From: Neurospora tetraspora
Lineage: Eukaryota; Ascomycota; Sordariomycetes; Sordariales; Sordariaceae
DNA length: 64,000 nucleotides
Direction: 5' to 3'
Assembly: GCF_033439725.1 (NCBI RefSeq)
Contig: NW_026944389.1
Span: forward strand, 2,790,001 to 2,854,000
Part shown: in pieces, positions 10,867 to 21,049 of the stretch
Layout: each line of letters starts with the position of its first letter
Numbering within the stretch: position 1 is the stretch's first letter
Notes under the pieces: generated by a model
Databases searched by the model: none
Told to the model about the DNA's origin: nothing
Seen by the model: the letters and a program-made list of their open reading frames with translations, nothing else
Position numbers and translations under genes: made by a program

Positions 10867-11441
10867 GACGGTGGACTAGGTGCGCCAGCGATCATGCTCG
10901 TCGTTCGAGTCGGCACGATTTGTTGGTTTTCAGAGGCGTGAACTTGAGCCCGGAACAGCGTGGGACTATAATTCTTATCGTGGAGTTTGTGACCCTTGAG
11001 GATCCAATTCTTTTTCCTTATCGCTTGGTTCCCCTCTCTTCGCCCTCTTGGCACTGTGCCGCCTTTAACCCCTGGGGCTCCGCTGCGCACCCCGGCTGGA
11101 CTCCAACTGACCCACCCGCCAAGCCCACAAGGCCGTCAAAGGCGACCTGCATCGTCATCATGCAGCCCGTGAGTGGACTGTGACACGCCGCTGAGCCCGC
11201 TCTGTACTTGTACAACTAACTTCAGTGGTAACCTACCGTGACCGACAGCTGGCTGAGCATTTCGAGAGTTTCGGTCTCGATCTCAACATCGATCATCCAT
11301 CATACCATTCGAGCACCACGAGCCGCGACCCGCCATCTTGAGATTTAGACGCTGAACCGATTCGAACGTTCTCCCACACAGATTTGACTTGACTTACACG
11401 ACTTGGTGGTCCCAACAAAGGATCTCTACGCGCATCCGAAA
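10867..11441. promoter_or_regulatory. Shared divergent promoter region, SUV3 / R-SNARE
   Basis: 575 bp separate the SUV3 start (-) and the R-SNARE start (+). No clear TATA box is seen. I name no specific sites. Confidence 0.4.
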
Positions 11442-12264
11442 ATGGCTTCATCCTCGACTCCAGCAACTCCTCTCCTCTAGTACGTTACCTATTTCACCAC
11501 TTGACTTGTCCCACAATCCCTATGTTAGGGCAGTCAATCAACAAGCTCAATACTAACAAGCCATCTCCCACAGCTCCTGCATCGCCCACAACACCACCAT
11601 CCTAGCCGAGTGCACCACCTCCGCTTCATCCCAGACCTCCTCCCTCGCCTCTTTGATCCTCCCCAAGATCGACCACTCGACCCCTCAAAAGCTCACCTAC
11701 ACCCATGGCTCCTACCACATCCACTACATGTCCGAGTCGCCCTCGGACTGGGCTTCCCAGCCCTCGGCCTCTTCGGCAGGCGGCCTCACCTTCCTGGTGG
11801 TAGCCGACTCCTCCCTAGGTCGCCGCATCCCCTTCGGCTTCCTGGTCGAAGTCCGCAAGCGCTTCCTGGCGCAGTACCCCCCCGGGCCGACCAACGACTT
11901 CGCCGACATGCCCAACTACGGCGCGGCCTCGTTCAACGGAGCGCTCAAGACGCTGATGGTCGACTACGGCACCACGGGCCAGGGGCAGAACGATGCGATT
12001 ACCAATGCCAAGAGGGAGATTGAGGACGTGAAGGGTATCATGACGAGGAACATTGAGGGGCTTTTGGAGAGAGGCGAGAGGATTGATCTACTGGTGGATA
12101 AGACGGATCGGCTGGGTGGCAGCGCGCGCGAGTTCAGAGTTAGGAGCAGGGGCCTCAAGCGCAAGATGTGGTGGAAGAATGTGAAGCTGATGGCGCTGTT
12201 GGCGTTGGTGGTGGTGTTGATTGTGCTATCGATTGTGATGGCGATCAAGAACAGCTTGCCATGA
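11442..12264 (+). CDS. R-SNARE of the VAMP7 (longin) class, vacuolar Nyv1-like, 242 aa
   Basis: A vesicle SNARE expected to drive fusion at endosomes and the vacuole. Exons are 11442-11479 and 11574-12264. The intron has GTACGT, a TACTAAC branch site and CACAG, and the joined ORF is 729 nt including the stop. The first exon supplies only MASSSTPATPLLY, whose last residues start the longin fold (LLYSCIAHNTTILAEC). The order is longin domain (about 10-135), then an R-SNARE heptad region (about 150-205) with the zero-layer Arg in GLLERGERIDLLVDKTDRL, then a C-terminal membrane anchor (LMALLALVVVLIVLSIVMAI). The architecture is complete. It could equally be called a VAMP7 or Nyv1 orthologue; which membrane it serves is inferred from family. 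Confidence 0.93.
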
Positions 12265-13370
12265 AAGATTGGTTTGGAGGGAGCAAGTTTTGGGTTTCCG
12301 GTTGCTTGCCTGGGCTTGGGTTTTTATGAGTGATGGGTTACGAAAATACGGGGTCTCATATGTTGTCACGGCTTTTGCTTTTCTGTTACTGTAGTTTTGG
12401 CGCTTTTGACATTCTGCGGTTGCGTTCTGTTTCTTTGCTTGTGTTTGTTCCTGTTATAACATGTAGAGCCTGTATCATTGCTTTGTTTTCAATCAAACGC
12501 TCTTCTCTCCTAATTTTGCTTATGGACGCAAAGCCCCTGGCAGGGAAGACGGACATTGTGGCTGCAGTCACCCCCTTGGCGACGTGAAAGAAAAGAATGG
12601 AAAACTTGAAGATCTACCTACACGTGTTCAAGAAACAGTCAAGAGTAGTTGGTCGAACCTACTTGCAAGTGGAAGTGCTCGGTGACAAAGGGGAAGACGG
12701 GAGCAGAGAGCATGTCGAAAAAAATCAGCGGGATAAGATAGCTATAATCTTAGCGGTCCTCTCAGCAACAACACCAAGGCAGAGCATCGCCAAGTCCGCG
12801 ACGGCGATCGTCGCTTTGGAATTGCACGCTCAATATCGGCACTTATACATGCCTTCCTCTCAACAACTCGATGGGCCTCAGAAAGAAGGACAAAAAAGAG
12901 CAAAAAGATAATGGAACAATGGTCAAGCGGCACCCCCAGAACCCACACCGTCGCCTCCTCGACGGCTCCGGCTGTTATCGGCCGCCGGTTGCCGTATCGT
13001 ATCGTATAGTGCTGTGACGGTGGTCGCTGGTGGTAGGTTGCCGGGGAAGAAAATTGGCATGTTGTGACGGCTAGTTGGAAGGTACTCTGTCTGGCTTTGG
13101 CTCTCGAAATCATAGGTAATTGCTTGAAACCGTACGAGGTCCGTTCTATCCGTCCCACGAACCTAAGATTCTCCAATGGTGATATGCGTATTAAACTCCG
13201 TTACCAACAAGATCCCATTAACATCACTGGCCATGTGTTCGTGAATCCCTTCCCATATCCCATCCCCTTTCACGGTAATGGGGCGTCACCAATGCTCCCG
13301 ACACTCTCGCACCTTCCACCTCCTCGTCCACGCACAGCCGTTTCCTATCCTCCACCCAGCATCATCATTA
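12265..13370. other. Intergenic, no supported gene
   Basis: It contains the R-SNARE 3' UTR. Open frames at 12597-12911 (+), 12742-13176 (-) and 13064-13516 (+) overlap each other and have no domains or splice support. Nothing further was found. Confidence 0.4.
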
Positions 13371-13742
13371 TCATAACCTCGAACTCCCTCCAGCAACCTT
13401 CACCGACCCAATCGCCATATTTCCCAGACCCGCAACCCCTTGCCCCTGAAGCCTTTGCGCATCTTGGAACATATACCCATGGACCACCGGGCTCACCGCA
13501 TGTGACAACGATGTGACATGAGGTCCGGGTTGTTGAAGTGTAAAAGACGGGCTCCTGCGCAGTTTCGGCGTGAAGAAGACTGGGTGACAGTAGGATGGGT
13601 TGAGAGTCATGATAGGTGGTGGTGGCATTGCCGCTTTTGGAATAGGTGTAGGCTTCGTTGCTGACTGTGGAAATAAATGTGAGGAGGAAGATGCTGATAA
13701 TGGTGCCTGAGCCTCTGTGAGGTTTAGTGTGAGGGCCGTCAT
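13371..13742 (-). CDS. Hypothetical small protein, 123 codons, doubtful
   Basis: The frame opens at an ATG at 13742 with a leader-like AACAACAAGGACATCC context. It encodes a Ser/Pro-rich peptide (MTALTLNLTEAQAPLSAS) with no recognisable domain. From about 13600 downwards a second minus-strand frame reads more like a protein and is richer in cysteine (CHIVVTCGEPGGPW, then GCGSGKYGDW). The true product may therefore be spliced or frame-shifted relative to the simple ORF. It could also be non-coding. Confidence 0.35.
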   Translation of the reverse strand: MTALTLNLTEAQAPLSASSSSHLFPQSATKPTPIPKAAMPPPPIMTLNPSYCHPVFFTPKLRRSPSFTLQQPGPHVTSLSHAVSPVVHGYMFQDAQRLQGQGVAGLGNMAIGSVKVAGGSSRL

Positions 13743-14346
13743 GGATGTCCTTGTTGTTGATGATTGCTTGCTTTGGTGGTCTTAGTGCCGGTATTTGGTA
13801 TTTAGAGATCTCTCGGTTTATAGCTTGGGTGAAGTCAAGGTTGAACTGCGTAGTGGAGTTGGAGTTGAGGGAGGGTATAAGTCGTATGCGCCCACAAAGC
13901 TGTGTGTTGTTGATGGCAATTGTTTGAGCCTTCAGAGGTTGAGGACAGATATGATCGCTGGGACCAAACTCGACTTCTTGATAAATAAGTACAAGTTCTG
14001 GTATCAGAGACGTCTCGGCGGAGATCAGATTGGCGATGTCTTATGCATCCCACGGTTTCATCGTTCCGGGACGTTGGATCGCCCAGGATGAAGTTCGTCA
14101 TTGATGATCATCTTCACGTGAAGTGCCGAAGTGGCCCCACTATAATTACCGGCCCGGCGTGCTAAGGTATCCCCGCTCAACATGGTGCCGAGCGACCGAG
14201 GGCTCCGCCCATGGATCGGCCCGTCCCCGAACTTAGGGATAGCATCCAAGACATCTGGCCCATATCTTTGCTGTGTATACATTATGGTCATTTTGTCTAT
14301 AAGAACGTGAAATCTATATGCTTTTGCCCGTCTACTTGGCCTCGCT
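13743..14346. other. Intergenic between a hypothetical ORF and the SDR gene
   Basis: This region holds the 3' flank of the leftward SDR gene and the upstream region of the 13371-13742 frame. No gene, tRNA or repeat is recognised. Confidence 0.4.
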
Positions 14347-15609
14347 CTAGGCAGTCTTTTCTCCATTCTTCGCCTTCTTCCCACTCTTGGGCTTTTCTTT
14401 CTCTTTCTGCTTCCCTTTCTTGATCGTGTTAACCAAAGATTCAATCTCCTCAACACGCTCTCGTGCCTTTTTCTCCTCCTCCATCTCCATTTCTCTTTTC
14501 TTCGCCCTTGCCCTTTTTGCAGCCGCGTCCTTCTCCTTCTCCTCAATCAATTTATCACTGGATTCCCACAGCTTCTTCGCAATAGCTTCGTCGTCCACAT
14601 CCTTGCGTGCGCAGTCTACCACCATGCACTCCTTAACCACCTTTCCACCCTTGTCGCGAACGAGACTGCCTTCCATAACGGCCCACAAGATGGACTGCGC
14701 GCCCATCCATGCGCTCTTGAGGAAAAGCCAGGAGAACATGTAAAGGAAGAGGTATACGATGAGACCCCAAACAGTGCCTCTAGTAAGCCACCGGCGCATT
14801 CCAGGCGTCCTCGTGTATCCGGGGTCTACCAGAAAGACGCGCGCATTCATCGGAAGCTTATCGGGCCTCTCGTACGCGTCCAGATGCTTCTGGTATGCCT
14901 TGCCAAACACCATCATGGCCAGCTTACTCCGCGCGTATGCCTTGCCCGGGGACCAGTCTTTCTTATCCAGCGCTTTATCCAACGACGGCGAACGGATGTA
15001 GGCGGAGCATGTCGGGATGATGATGCGCACGTCGCGGTCGAACGGTTGGGCGCGGATCGCGGGACTGAGGATGCCCAAGAGATGGAAGTTGGAGAGGAAG
15101 TTAACCTGCCAGGTACTCTCCACATCATCCGGTGTCTCCGTCCTCGCCTTCCCGGGCGGCGTGAGGGTCGATCCGCAGAGAATGATGGTGTCGAGGCGGC
15201 GGGGAGGGGCGTTGTCAACCCATTTTGTCGCAAATTTTCGGACGCTGTGCAGGGAGCGTAGATCGACTTGTTCGGCGTAGATAAGCTGGTTGTTGGTGCG
15301 ATCGCGCATGTCGTCGATGAAGTCGACGAGAAAGGCGTCGTTATGCTCGTGGTGTGTGAGGAGGATGATTTGGGCGCCTCGCTTGGCAAGTTCGTATACC
15401 GTGGCGGCGCCGATTCCTGATGTGCCGCCGGTGATCATGACAACGCGACCGTGCATATTCCTTTCGGCCGTACATGTCGCGCCACTGGCATAGATCTTTG
15501 TGATAGCGATGGCTCCGAGAGCGGTGCCGGCCTTGGTGAGAGCCCACGGCCCGGGCAGCCATGATGGCCACCCGTCCATGACAACGCTGGCGAGGAACGG
15601 AATCGGCAT
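14347..15609 (-). CDS. Membrane-anchored short-chain dehydrogenase/reductase, 420 aa
   Basis: Predicted NAD(P)-dependent oxidoreductase of the SDR superfamily; substrate unknown. After a hydrophobic N-terminal segment (about 20-45) comes the Rossmann motif VVMITGGTSGIGAATV, the structural DVRIII strand with TCSAYIRSP supplying the catalytic Ser, and AYARSKLAMM supplying the YxxxK pair. This is the arrangement seen in retinol-dehydrogenase-like SDRs. A second hydrophobic stretch (GLIVYLFLYMFSWLFLK) follows at about 285-305, suggesting ER or lipid-droplet association. The C-terminal 80 residues are a highly charged Lys/Glu coiled-coil-like tail unusual for SDRs. It is a single exon starting at ATG 15609, with the active site intact. 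A G-patch gene is divergent from it. Confidence 0.9.
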   Translation of the reverse strand: MPIPFLASVVMDGWPSWLPGPWALTKAGTALGAIAITKIYASGATCTAERNMHGRVVMITGGTSGIGAATVYELAKRGAQIILLTHHEHNDAFLVDFIDDMRDRTNNQLIYAEQVDLRSLHSVRKFATKWVDNAPPRRLDTIILCGSTLTPPGKARTETPDDVESTWQVNFLSNFHLLGILSPAIRAQPFDRDVRIIIPTCSAYIRSPSLDKALDKKDWSPGKAYARSKLAMMVFGKAYQKHLDAYERPDKLPMNARVFLVDPGYTRTPGMRRWLTRGTVWGLIVYLFLYMFSWLFLKSAWMGAQSILWAVMEGSLVRDKGGKVVKECMVVDCARKDVDDEAIAKKLWESSDKLIEEKEKDAAAKRARAKKREMEMEEEKKARERVEEIESLVNTIKKGKQKEKEKPKSGKKAKNGEKTA

Positions 15610-16166
15610 TATGCGGGATGGGTTTCGAAGGGATCGTAAGTGCTTCCGGTATCGTTACAAGGTCATTCTGCGGCTCCTGTATGTTGTTGTTGTTGGTGCA
15701 GAAGCAGAGAGCGCATATAAAAGAGGCCAACAAGCTCTAGAAAGGAGAAGCTGTCGCAATTGGCTCCGGGCCCAACTGGCCAGAAGTTTTGGCTCCAACA
15801 AAATGTCCACAGCAGGCTCAAACACTGGTTACGTCAGGGGCTCAGGGGCTATAATTAGCGACCCACTCCACCAAAGTCACCGAAGTCCGATGGGATGGAA
15901 CGGATCCATCGATCCAAACATGGACCGGGGCCGGGAACGGAGCCGCATCGACGGCAGGCATCAGGCCCCCACTAACCACACCTCAAGCGCGGGCATCAAG
16001 GTTCTCCCGCGAATCCTCCATCAATTACTTCACCACTTGACGCTCCACTGAACTTTACGTCAACTCACGAAACCCATTTACACAACTTGTCCATCGCTCC
16101 CCCACCGTAATTCACAGAACAACAACACAGACTCAACCAAGAATAGGTTCTACGCATGCACCCACA
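15610..16166. promoter_or_regulatory. Divergent promoter region, SDR / G-patch gene
   Basis: 557 bp between two divergent start codons. No decisive motif is recognised. The stretch just before 16167 (CAACAACACAGACTCAACC) looks like a typical fungal A/C-rich 5' leader. Confidence 0.4.
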
Positions 16167-16949
16167 ATGAGTTCCTCAGAAAGGAAAACCTTCGCGGCGA
16201 AAGAAGATGAAGCAGAAGACATCCCCCTCCACCACCTCCGCCCCTTCGGCACCGGATTGTACAAACAACAGATCAAATTCGTCCCCGCCTCCGACGGCAA
16301 CCTAGACTCGACCAGTTCGACGGCGGCCAAGTCCAACAAGCCAAAACTTGACGTAGCTGATCTCTACCTGAACATGGTCCTCGCCAACAAGGATAAGCAA
16401 AAAGCAAAAGAAAATCCACCAACAGCTACGGATACCACCACCACCCCCTCAGACACAACCCAAACCACAACAACACCGCCAACAGAGCAGCAGCCACCAA
16501 TAGTACCACCACAACAGGAAATCTGCCAAATCTGCAGCCTCCCCTACGAACCCACTCCACAGGGAAAAGCCGCCCACGCAGCCTCCTTCGCCCATCAATC
16601 CCGCCTCCCACACTCCCACCCACCCTCAGCGCTCGACCGTTCGCGGATGGGCCTCAAACACCTGACCAGCCACGGCTGGGACCCAGACGCTCGCCAGGGT
16701 CTCGGGTCTGCGGCACAGGGGATCCAGTTCCCCATCAAGGGCAAGAAGAAAGACGATCACTTGGGATTGGGGATCGAAATACCCAAAAATGGACTGCTGC
16801 CACCGCCAAAGAAGAAAAAAGAGAAACTGTTGGATGCAAAGAAGGTTCGGAAGATGGTTGAGCAGGACAAGAGGAGGGGGGAGAGGATACAACGGGAGTT
16901 GTGGGGGAGGGGACCGGATTTGGAGAGGTATTTGGGGAAGGGGGCCTAA
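16167..16949 (+). CDS. G-patch domain protein, 260 aa
   Basis: A probable nucleic-acid-associated protein. G-patch motifs commonly activate DEAH-box helicases in splicing or ribosome biogenesis. The N-terminal 115 residues are disordered and Thr/Pro/Gln-rich. A CxxC-type knuckle (ICQICSLPYEP) follows at about 120-130, near two histidines (AHAASFAHQSRLPH), which could bind zinc. The G-patch comes next (MGLKHLTSHGWDPDARQGLG, then HLGLGIEIP), and the protein ends in a Lys/Arg-rich helix. The layout of an ankyrin-free zinc knuckle plus G-patch is like fungal relatives of GPANK1. The single exon start is the first ATG after an A/C-rich leader. The helicase partner is unknown. Confidence 0.85.
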   Translation: MSSSERKTFAAKEDEAEDIPLHHLRPFGTGLYKQQIKFVPASDGNLDSTSSTAAKSNKPKLDVADLYLNMVLANKDKQKAKENPPTATDTTTTPSDTTQTTTTPPTEQQPPIVPPQQEICQICSLPYEPTPQGKAAHAASFAHQSRLPHSHPPSALDRSRMGLKHLTSHGWDPDARQGLGSAAQGIQFPIKGKKKDDHLGLGIEIPKNGLLPPPKKKKEKLLDAKKVRKMVEQDKRRGERIQRELWGRGPDLERYLGKGA

Positions 16950-17411
16950 TGGGTAACTAGAATAACTGGTTGAGGGTCTATATGAATAATTGGCAATCTG
17001 AGTGAGTATGGTATAACTAAGTTGTTTACCTGATTTCGCGGTAGCCGGGGTCAGCGGCAGATGGATGGAGAATCTTGACTTTATAAGGGGATTCACATGT
17101 CAACCCCTCAAGGTGAACATGGTAAATAATCCAAAATGATCATCTAATTGTAAGGATAAGCGCGCAGTAAGACGCGCCGTTGATCACCTAAAGCCAGGGC
17201 AATGCCATACCGGGAACCATGCGACGGGAGTGAATCTCCCAACATCATCAACTTCGACTTGCCTATCCATTTGATCTGTGATACAGCCGAGTGACTCCCT
17301 ATATTAATTTTTTTTTGGTCTCTTTTGCCTTAATTGCCCCTTTTGCATATTTGTTACCCGGTGGAACGAACAGCCTTCTCTCAAATGCGAACAACCTCTG
17401 AAACGAACACA
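16950..17411. other. Convergent intergenic region
   Basis: 3' flanks of the G-patch gene (+) and the Yip4-type gene (-), which converge here. A run of T at about 17306-17315 is the only notable feature. Confidence 0.45.
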
Positions 17412-18603
17412 TTAACTAATGAAGCACAGGCACCCCAGAGCGAGATAGAAGATCATAAGGGGGAAGACCGCCAACCCAACCCGGTTCTTGACAACGCCGC
17501 TTCCACTGAGAATGCTCACACCCGCCGCAAAGGACCAGCCCACAAGCAGCAGGTAGACCGGGATCCTGGCGACCCAGTACAGCGAGAGAGCGGAGAGCAT
17601 GGCGGCCAGGACGAGAGGGAAGAGGGTGTATCCGATGATACAGACACTCTGGGCGAAAGAGCTATTTGTCGACACAAGTTTGTTAGCATAACTCCTCTCA
17701 CGAATCTGACCCGTCAGTAACAGGGCCATGCAAACCACTCACATATTCCCGCCCAACAACTTAATCTGCGCCGTCACCACCGCCTCACCAATCCACACCA
17801 TCGCAAACACCCCACTAAACACAATCTCCCTCTGCTGCTCCCTGCTCCTAAAGCTCAGCAGGGTACTCAGCAACAAGCAAAAGATCAACGGGCCCCAAAG
17901 ATCCCAATCCCTCAGCCCAGGACTCATATTCCCCTGCTGCAGCAGGCTCTCCGGGTCCATCACCCTGCTCGCCAAGCCCGTCAGCTCCTCTCGTGCCCCC
18001 GACAGACCGGCGTTCCGGATGTTGGCGTAGGCGCCCCGCAGGCCGTCTTCGGACTCGAGCATGGTGCCGCCGAAGAGGTAGCGCGGGTACAGCACCTCGC
18101 GCATCTTGGACCACACGGCGATCAGATCGCGGCGGAGCGTCTCCCAGACCGTCTCGTCGATGGTGTTGTTGGGCGCACGGCGGTCCTCGCCGGGGATGCG
18201 GGAGGTCCAGGCTGATTGGGTGTTTCCGGAAGAGGACGAGCCGACGCCGGCGCCGGCGGAGGAGGAGGAGCCGATGGTGCCGGTTAGGGGTGCGCGGGAG
18301 GAGGAGGGGGCGAGGGGGTCGTCGAAGTCGTTGAGGTCAGCTGTGTTTGTGAAGACTGGGTGTTAGCAACTGTCTATCTTGTTGTGTGTTGGATGGAGAG
18401 TGTGTGTCTAGGTAGGCTGTAGTGGTACCCCTCCTCCCTCTCGTGGAAGCCTCTTGCTTGCGCGGACCATCGGGGACGGGAGGGATGTGAATGCGAGAAA
18501 CTCGGGTGACCCAGTCGAGCTTACCATCGTCGGGATCTATCAGATCATCGTCGTCCAACATCGGTTGTTGACGGTGGTAGTCTTTACCCCCTAGTGAGGC
18601 CAT
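17412..18603 (-). CDS. Yip1-family Golgi membrane protein (Yip4/YIPF6-like), 308 aa
   Basis: Yip1-domain proteins bind Rab GTPases and act in ER-Golgi traffic. Exons are 18603-18525, 18340-17743 and 17661-17412, with donors GTAAGC and GTGAGT and acceptors CACAG and AATAG. The joined ORF is 927 nt. The N-terminal 110 residues are cytosolic and Ser/Asp-rich. The domain starts at WETLRRDLIAVWSKMREVLYPR and continues with DLWGPLIFCLLLSTLLSF, a Yip1-family signature, and several hydrophobic segments (about five in all). The second intron falls in the middle of the membrane domain, between GGN and SFAQSV. The Yip4/YIPF6 subgroup is inferred from the DLWGPL block and length. Confidence 0.88.
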
Positions 18604-19406
18604 CTTTGTGTCGTCGTGTGTGAATGCGGCCGGGCGAGTCGTTCGTTTGTAGCAGTAAGCTCCTTGTTTGGGTAGGCAGGATTCTCGGACGCAACCAAGG
18701 TTGGCCCCTTTCAGTCGGTCAGTGTTCGGTCGATCGGAATGTCAGGAATCTATTCCCAGTCGGACGGGATAAAGTGCCAGTGGTGTTCGTGATTAGTGGT
18801 GGTGGTCTGCCTAGAAGCTGTTGTGTGGGAAGCTCGCAGAAGCTTCAATGTTCTTGGCTTGGGGACGAATGGATTGGACGGGCCACGTCCCCATGTTCAA
18901 CACGGCGGACGGCCCCTTCCCCCACGGTCAGGGCGCTGACGTTTGATGCTGCTACAGGGCAGTGCTCCAAGTGGCCCAAGCTCCATTTGGTATCACCCCA
19001 GGGTTAGGGTTTTGTGAAGGCTAAAACATCAACGCAACTGAATCCTTCCACCTTGATCAGACTTCCTGACACAATGTCTCGTAAAGTTCCTTTTATCATT
19101 ATTCATTTGCATCTTATCTCGAAGCATCCTTGTAGAGGAAAAGCTGATGATGAATCCTATGCTTTACAAGACTTTCAGCGTCAGTTCGCCGTGGGGATTG
19201 ATCCATTCTAGACACTCCTCGTCCATGTTCCACAGCGTCTAAATGTAGCTGAAACAAGACAATAACAGCAAGTATCCTCCATCTTCTTTTCAGTATCCCT
19301 GTTTGGACTTTCTATAAGTCAACATGGCTCAAAACATAAATCATCATAATAAAGCTCATCCACCCTTTTACTTTCCCGACAACCTAACAGACATGCAGCC
19401 ATTGGC
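18604..19406. other. Intergenic region with a telomere-like box
   Basis: It contains the promoter of the Yip4-type gene and the 3' flank of the exchanger gene. The sequence GGGTTAGGGTTTT (19001-19013) is a two-repeat telobox. No gene is supported. Confidence 0.45.
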
Positions 19407-21049
19407 TTAATGATGAGCACCCTCCGATCCACTCGTCGTTGGAGCAGGAGACGCGTTCGGCATCGGAAACGCCTCATGGAGATCGTGAGGGTTCGGGTAG
19501 TGAGCTGCCGCCACGCCGATGGCGACATAAACGATCACGCACAACACACCCTCCAGGTAATTACTCTTCTGGTCCCTCAAGAAGTTTCCGACTGTCAAGA
19601 TGGCGAGGATCAGCATAACCAGGTCGAACAGCTCAAAATTGAAGCCCATGGGCTTGTCCATTCCCCAGCCGATAATCACCACAAGAGGGCCGTTGAACAG
19701 GGCCGTCTGTAGCGTTGAGCCCAGTACCGTCGATAGGGCGATGTTCATCTGGTTGTCGTACGCTTCGTCTACGGCCGTCAAGTGCTCCGCGGCCTTTTCG
19801 ACAAGTGGAATCATGATCAAACCGAGGAAGGCATCGGAGACGTGGCGCTTCTCGACTAGGAAGTGAATCCTGTCGACGAGCATGATGGCAATGATCGTGA
19901 TAAGGGCGACGCCCACAGCCAAGCCTATAACAGACTCGAAAAGAGTCAGGCGATGATGTCGAAGCTCCTTATGCTTGTCGTCATCGCGCTCGGCGTCGGC
20001 CTCGAAGATAGCGTCGTAGATACCGTGATGGGTGCGCATCTGGAAAAAGACGTACACGAGATAGGCGATGATGAGCAAGACAGCGGTGCTACGCGAAATT
20101 TCGAGGGTTTTGCGCCTGAGCTCGTCCGTGTCGTAGCGGCCATAGAGGGCGTTGAAGAAGGCTGTAGGAACGGCTAGGCCGAATCCACTGTGGCAGAAGA
20201 AACGGTGAGCACTCGAGTTTTCTTCAAACGGTGACACAATGTGATAGACGTGAGAACTTACGCAGTCAACAGCAACCCGCTACCGGCTTCACTAACAATT
20301 TCGCTGAAATGCGTCTCCTCCCGCTTGAAACCAGCGGCAATGAAGCAGAAGCCCAGACAGAAAAGCATCGTAGCAAGGATCGAACCTAGGATCGCAGCCC
20401 TAATAACCTGCGTCGTATCCACCGGTGCTTTAGGGTCGTACCGTTTTATCAGGACTATAAACATAATAATCTCGACGAGTGAACCAAAACTAGGGGCCAT
20501 GGACTGTTAGAAACATCACCCATCTTTCTAGCGGAAGGAGAAAGGAAAAAAGAATACTCACGTCGTCTCGGCCAACACACCAAAAACATGCGGCACCTTC
20601 TTTGCCAAATTCTGTCCCGCAAACCCAACCAAGTTCGCACAAGGCACCATGGCAATGTACGCCAAAATGAATATCGCCAGATCCTGCTCAGGGGCGGCAT
20701 ATCTGAGGGCAATGGCAGCGGGCACCACGGGCCATAGCACGTTGACGATACGAGACGCCAGCGAGGACGAGCGGAACACGATGCGGAGGAAGTGCCACGG
20801 GTGGATGCCGGATCGGCCACTCTCGCCTTCTTCGCGAACCGGGAACCATGATTTTGGGGCCGGTGGGTGGTGGTTAGGATGATGACCGTGGCCTTCTGTT
20901 CCGATGGGAACAGAGTGTAGGGGAAGCTGTTGAGGTCCTCTGCTGGAAGAGGAGCCGCGGGGGACGCGTCCAGAGTTGACGTTTCTCTCGTCTGAATCAC
21001 GTTCGGCGGCGCGCTTTTCTCGCGCCGCTGCGTGGTAGGGCGACGTCAT
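19407..21049 (-). CDS. Divergent CAX-family Ca2+/H+ exchanger, 498 aa
   Basis: Predicted vacuolar or endomembrane cation/proton antiporter of the CaCA superfamily. Exons are 21049-20562, 20489-20262 and 20187-19407, with GTGAGT/CCTAG and GTAAGT/CACAG introns. The joined ORF is 1,497 nt. The N-terminal 85 residues are basic and His-rich (GHGHHPNHHPPAP), followed by about 11 hydrophobic segments. The two alpha-repeats are recognisable but altered: FGSLVEIIMFIVLIK where typical CAX proteins have GNAVELI, and IPLVEKAAEHLTAV where they have GNAAEH. The key acidic residues (Glu in LVEI, Glu in AAEH) remain. This places it outside the canonical Vcx1 group, and ion selectivity should not be assumed. 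Confidence 0.88.

Noticed and set aside
12742-13176. 144-codon minus-strand frame downstream of the R-SNARE gene
   Set aside because: It overlaps other frames, has no conserved motif, and its hydrophobic stretch comes from simple repetitive sequence.
14058-14546. 162-codon minus-strand Arg/Lys-rich frame
   Set aside because: It is a shadow of the Lys/Glu-coding tail of the SDR gene in another frame.
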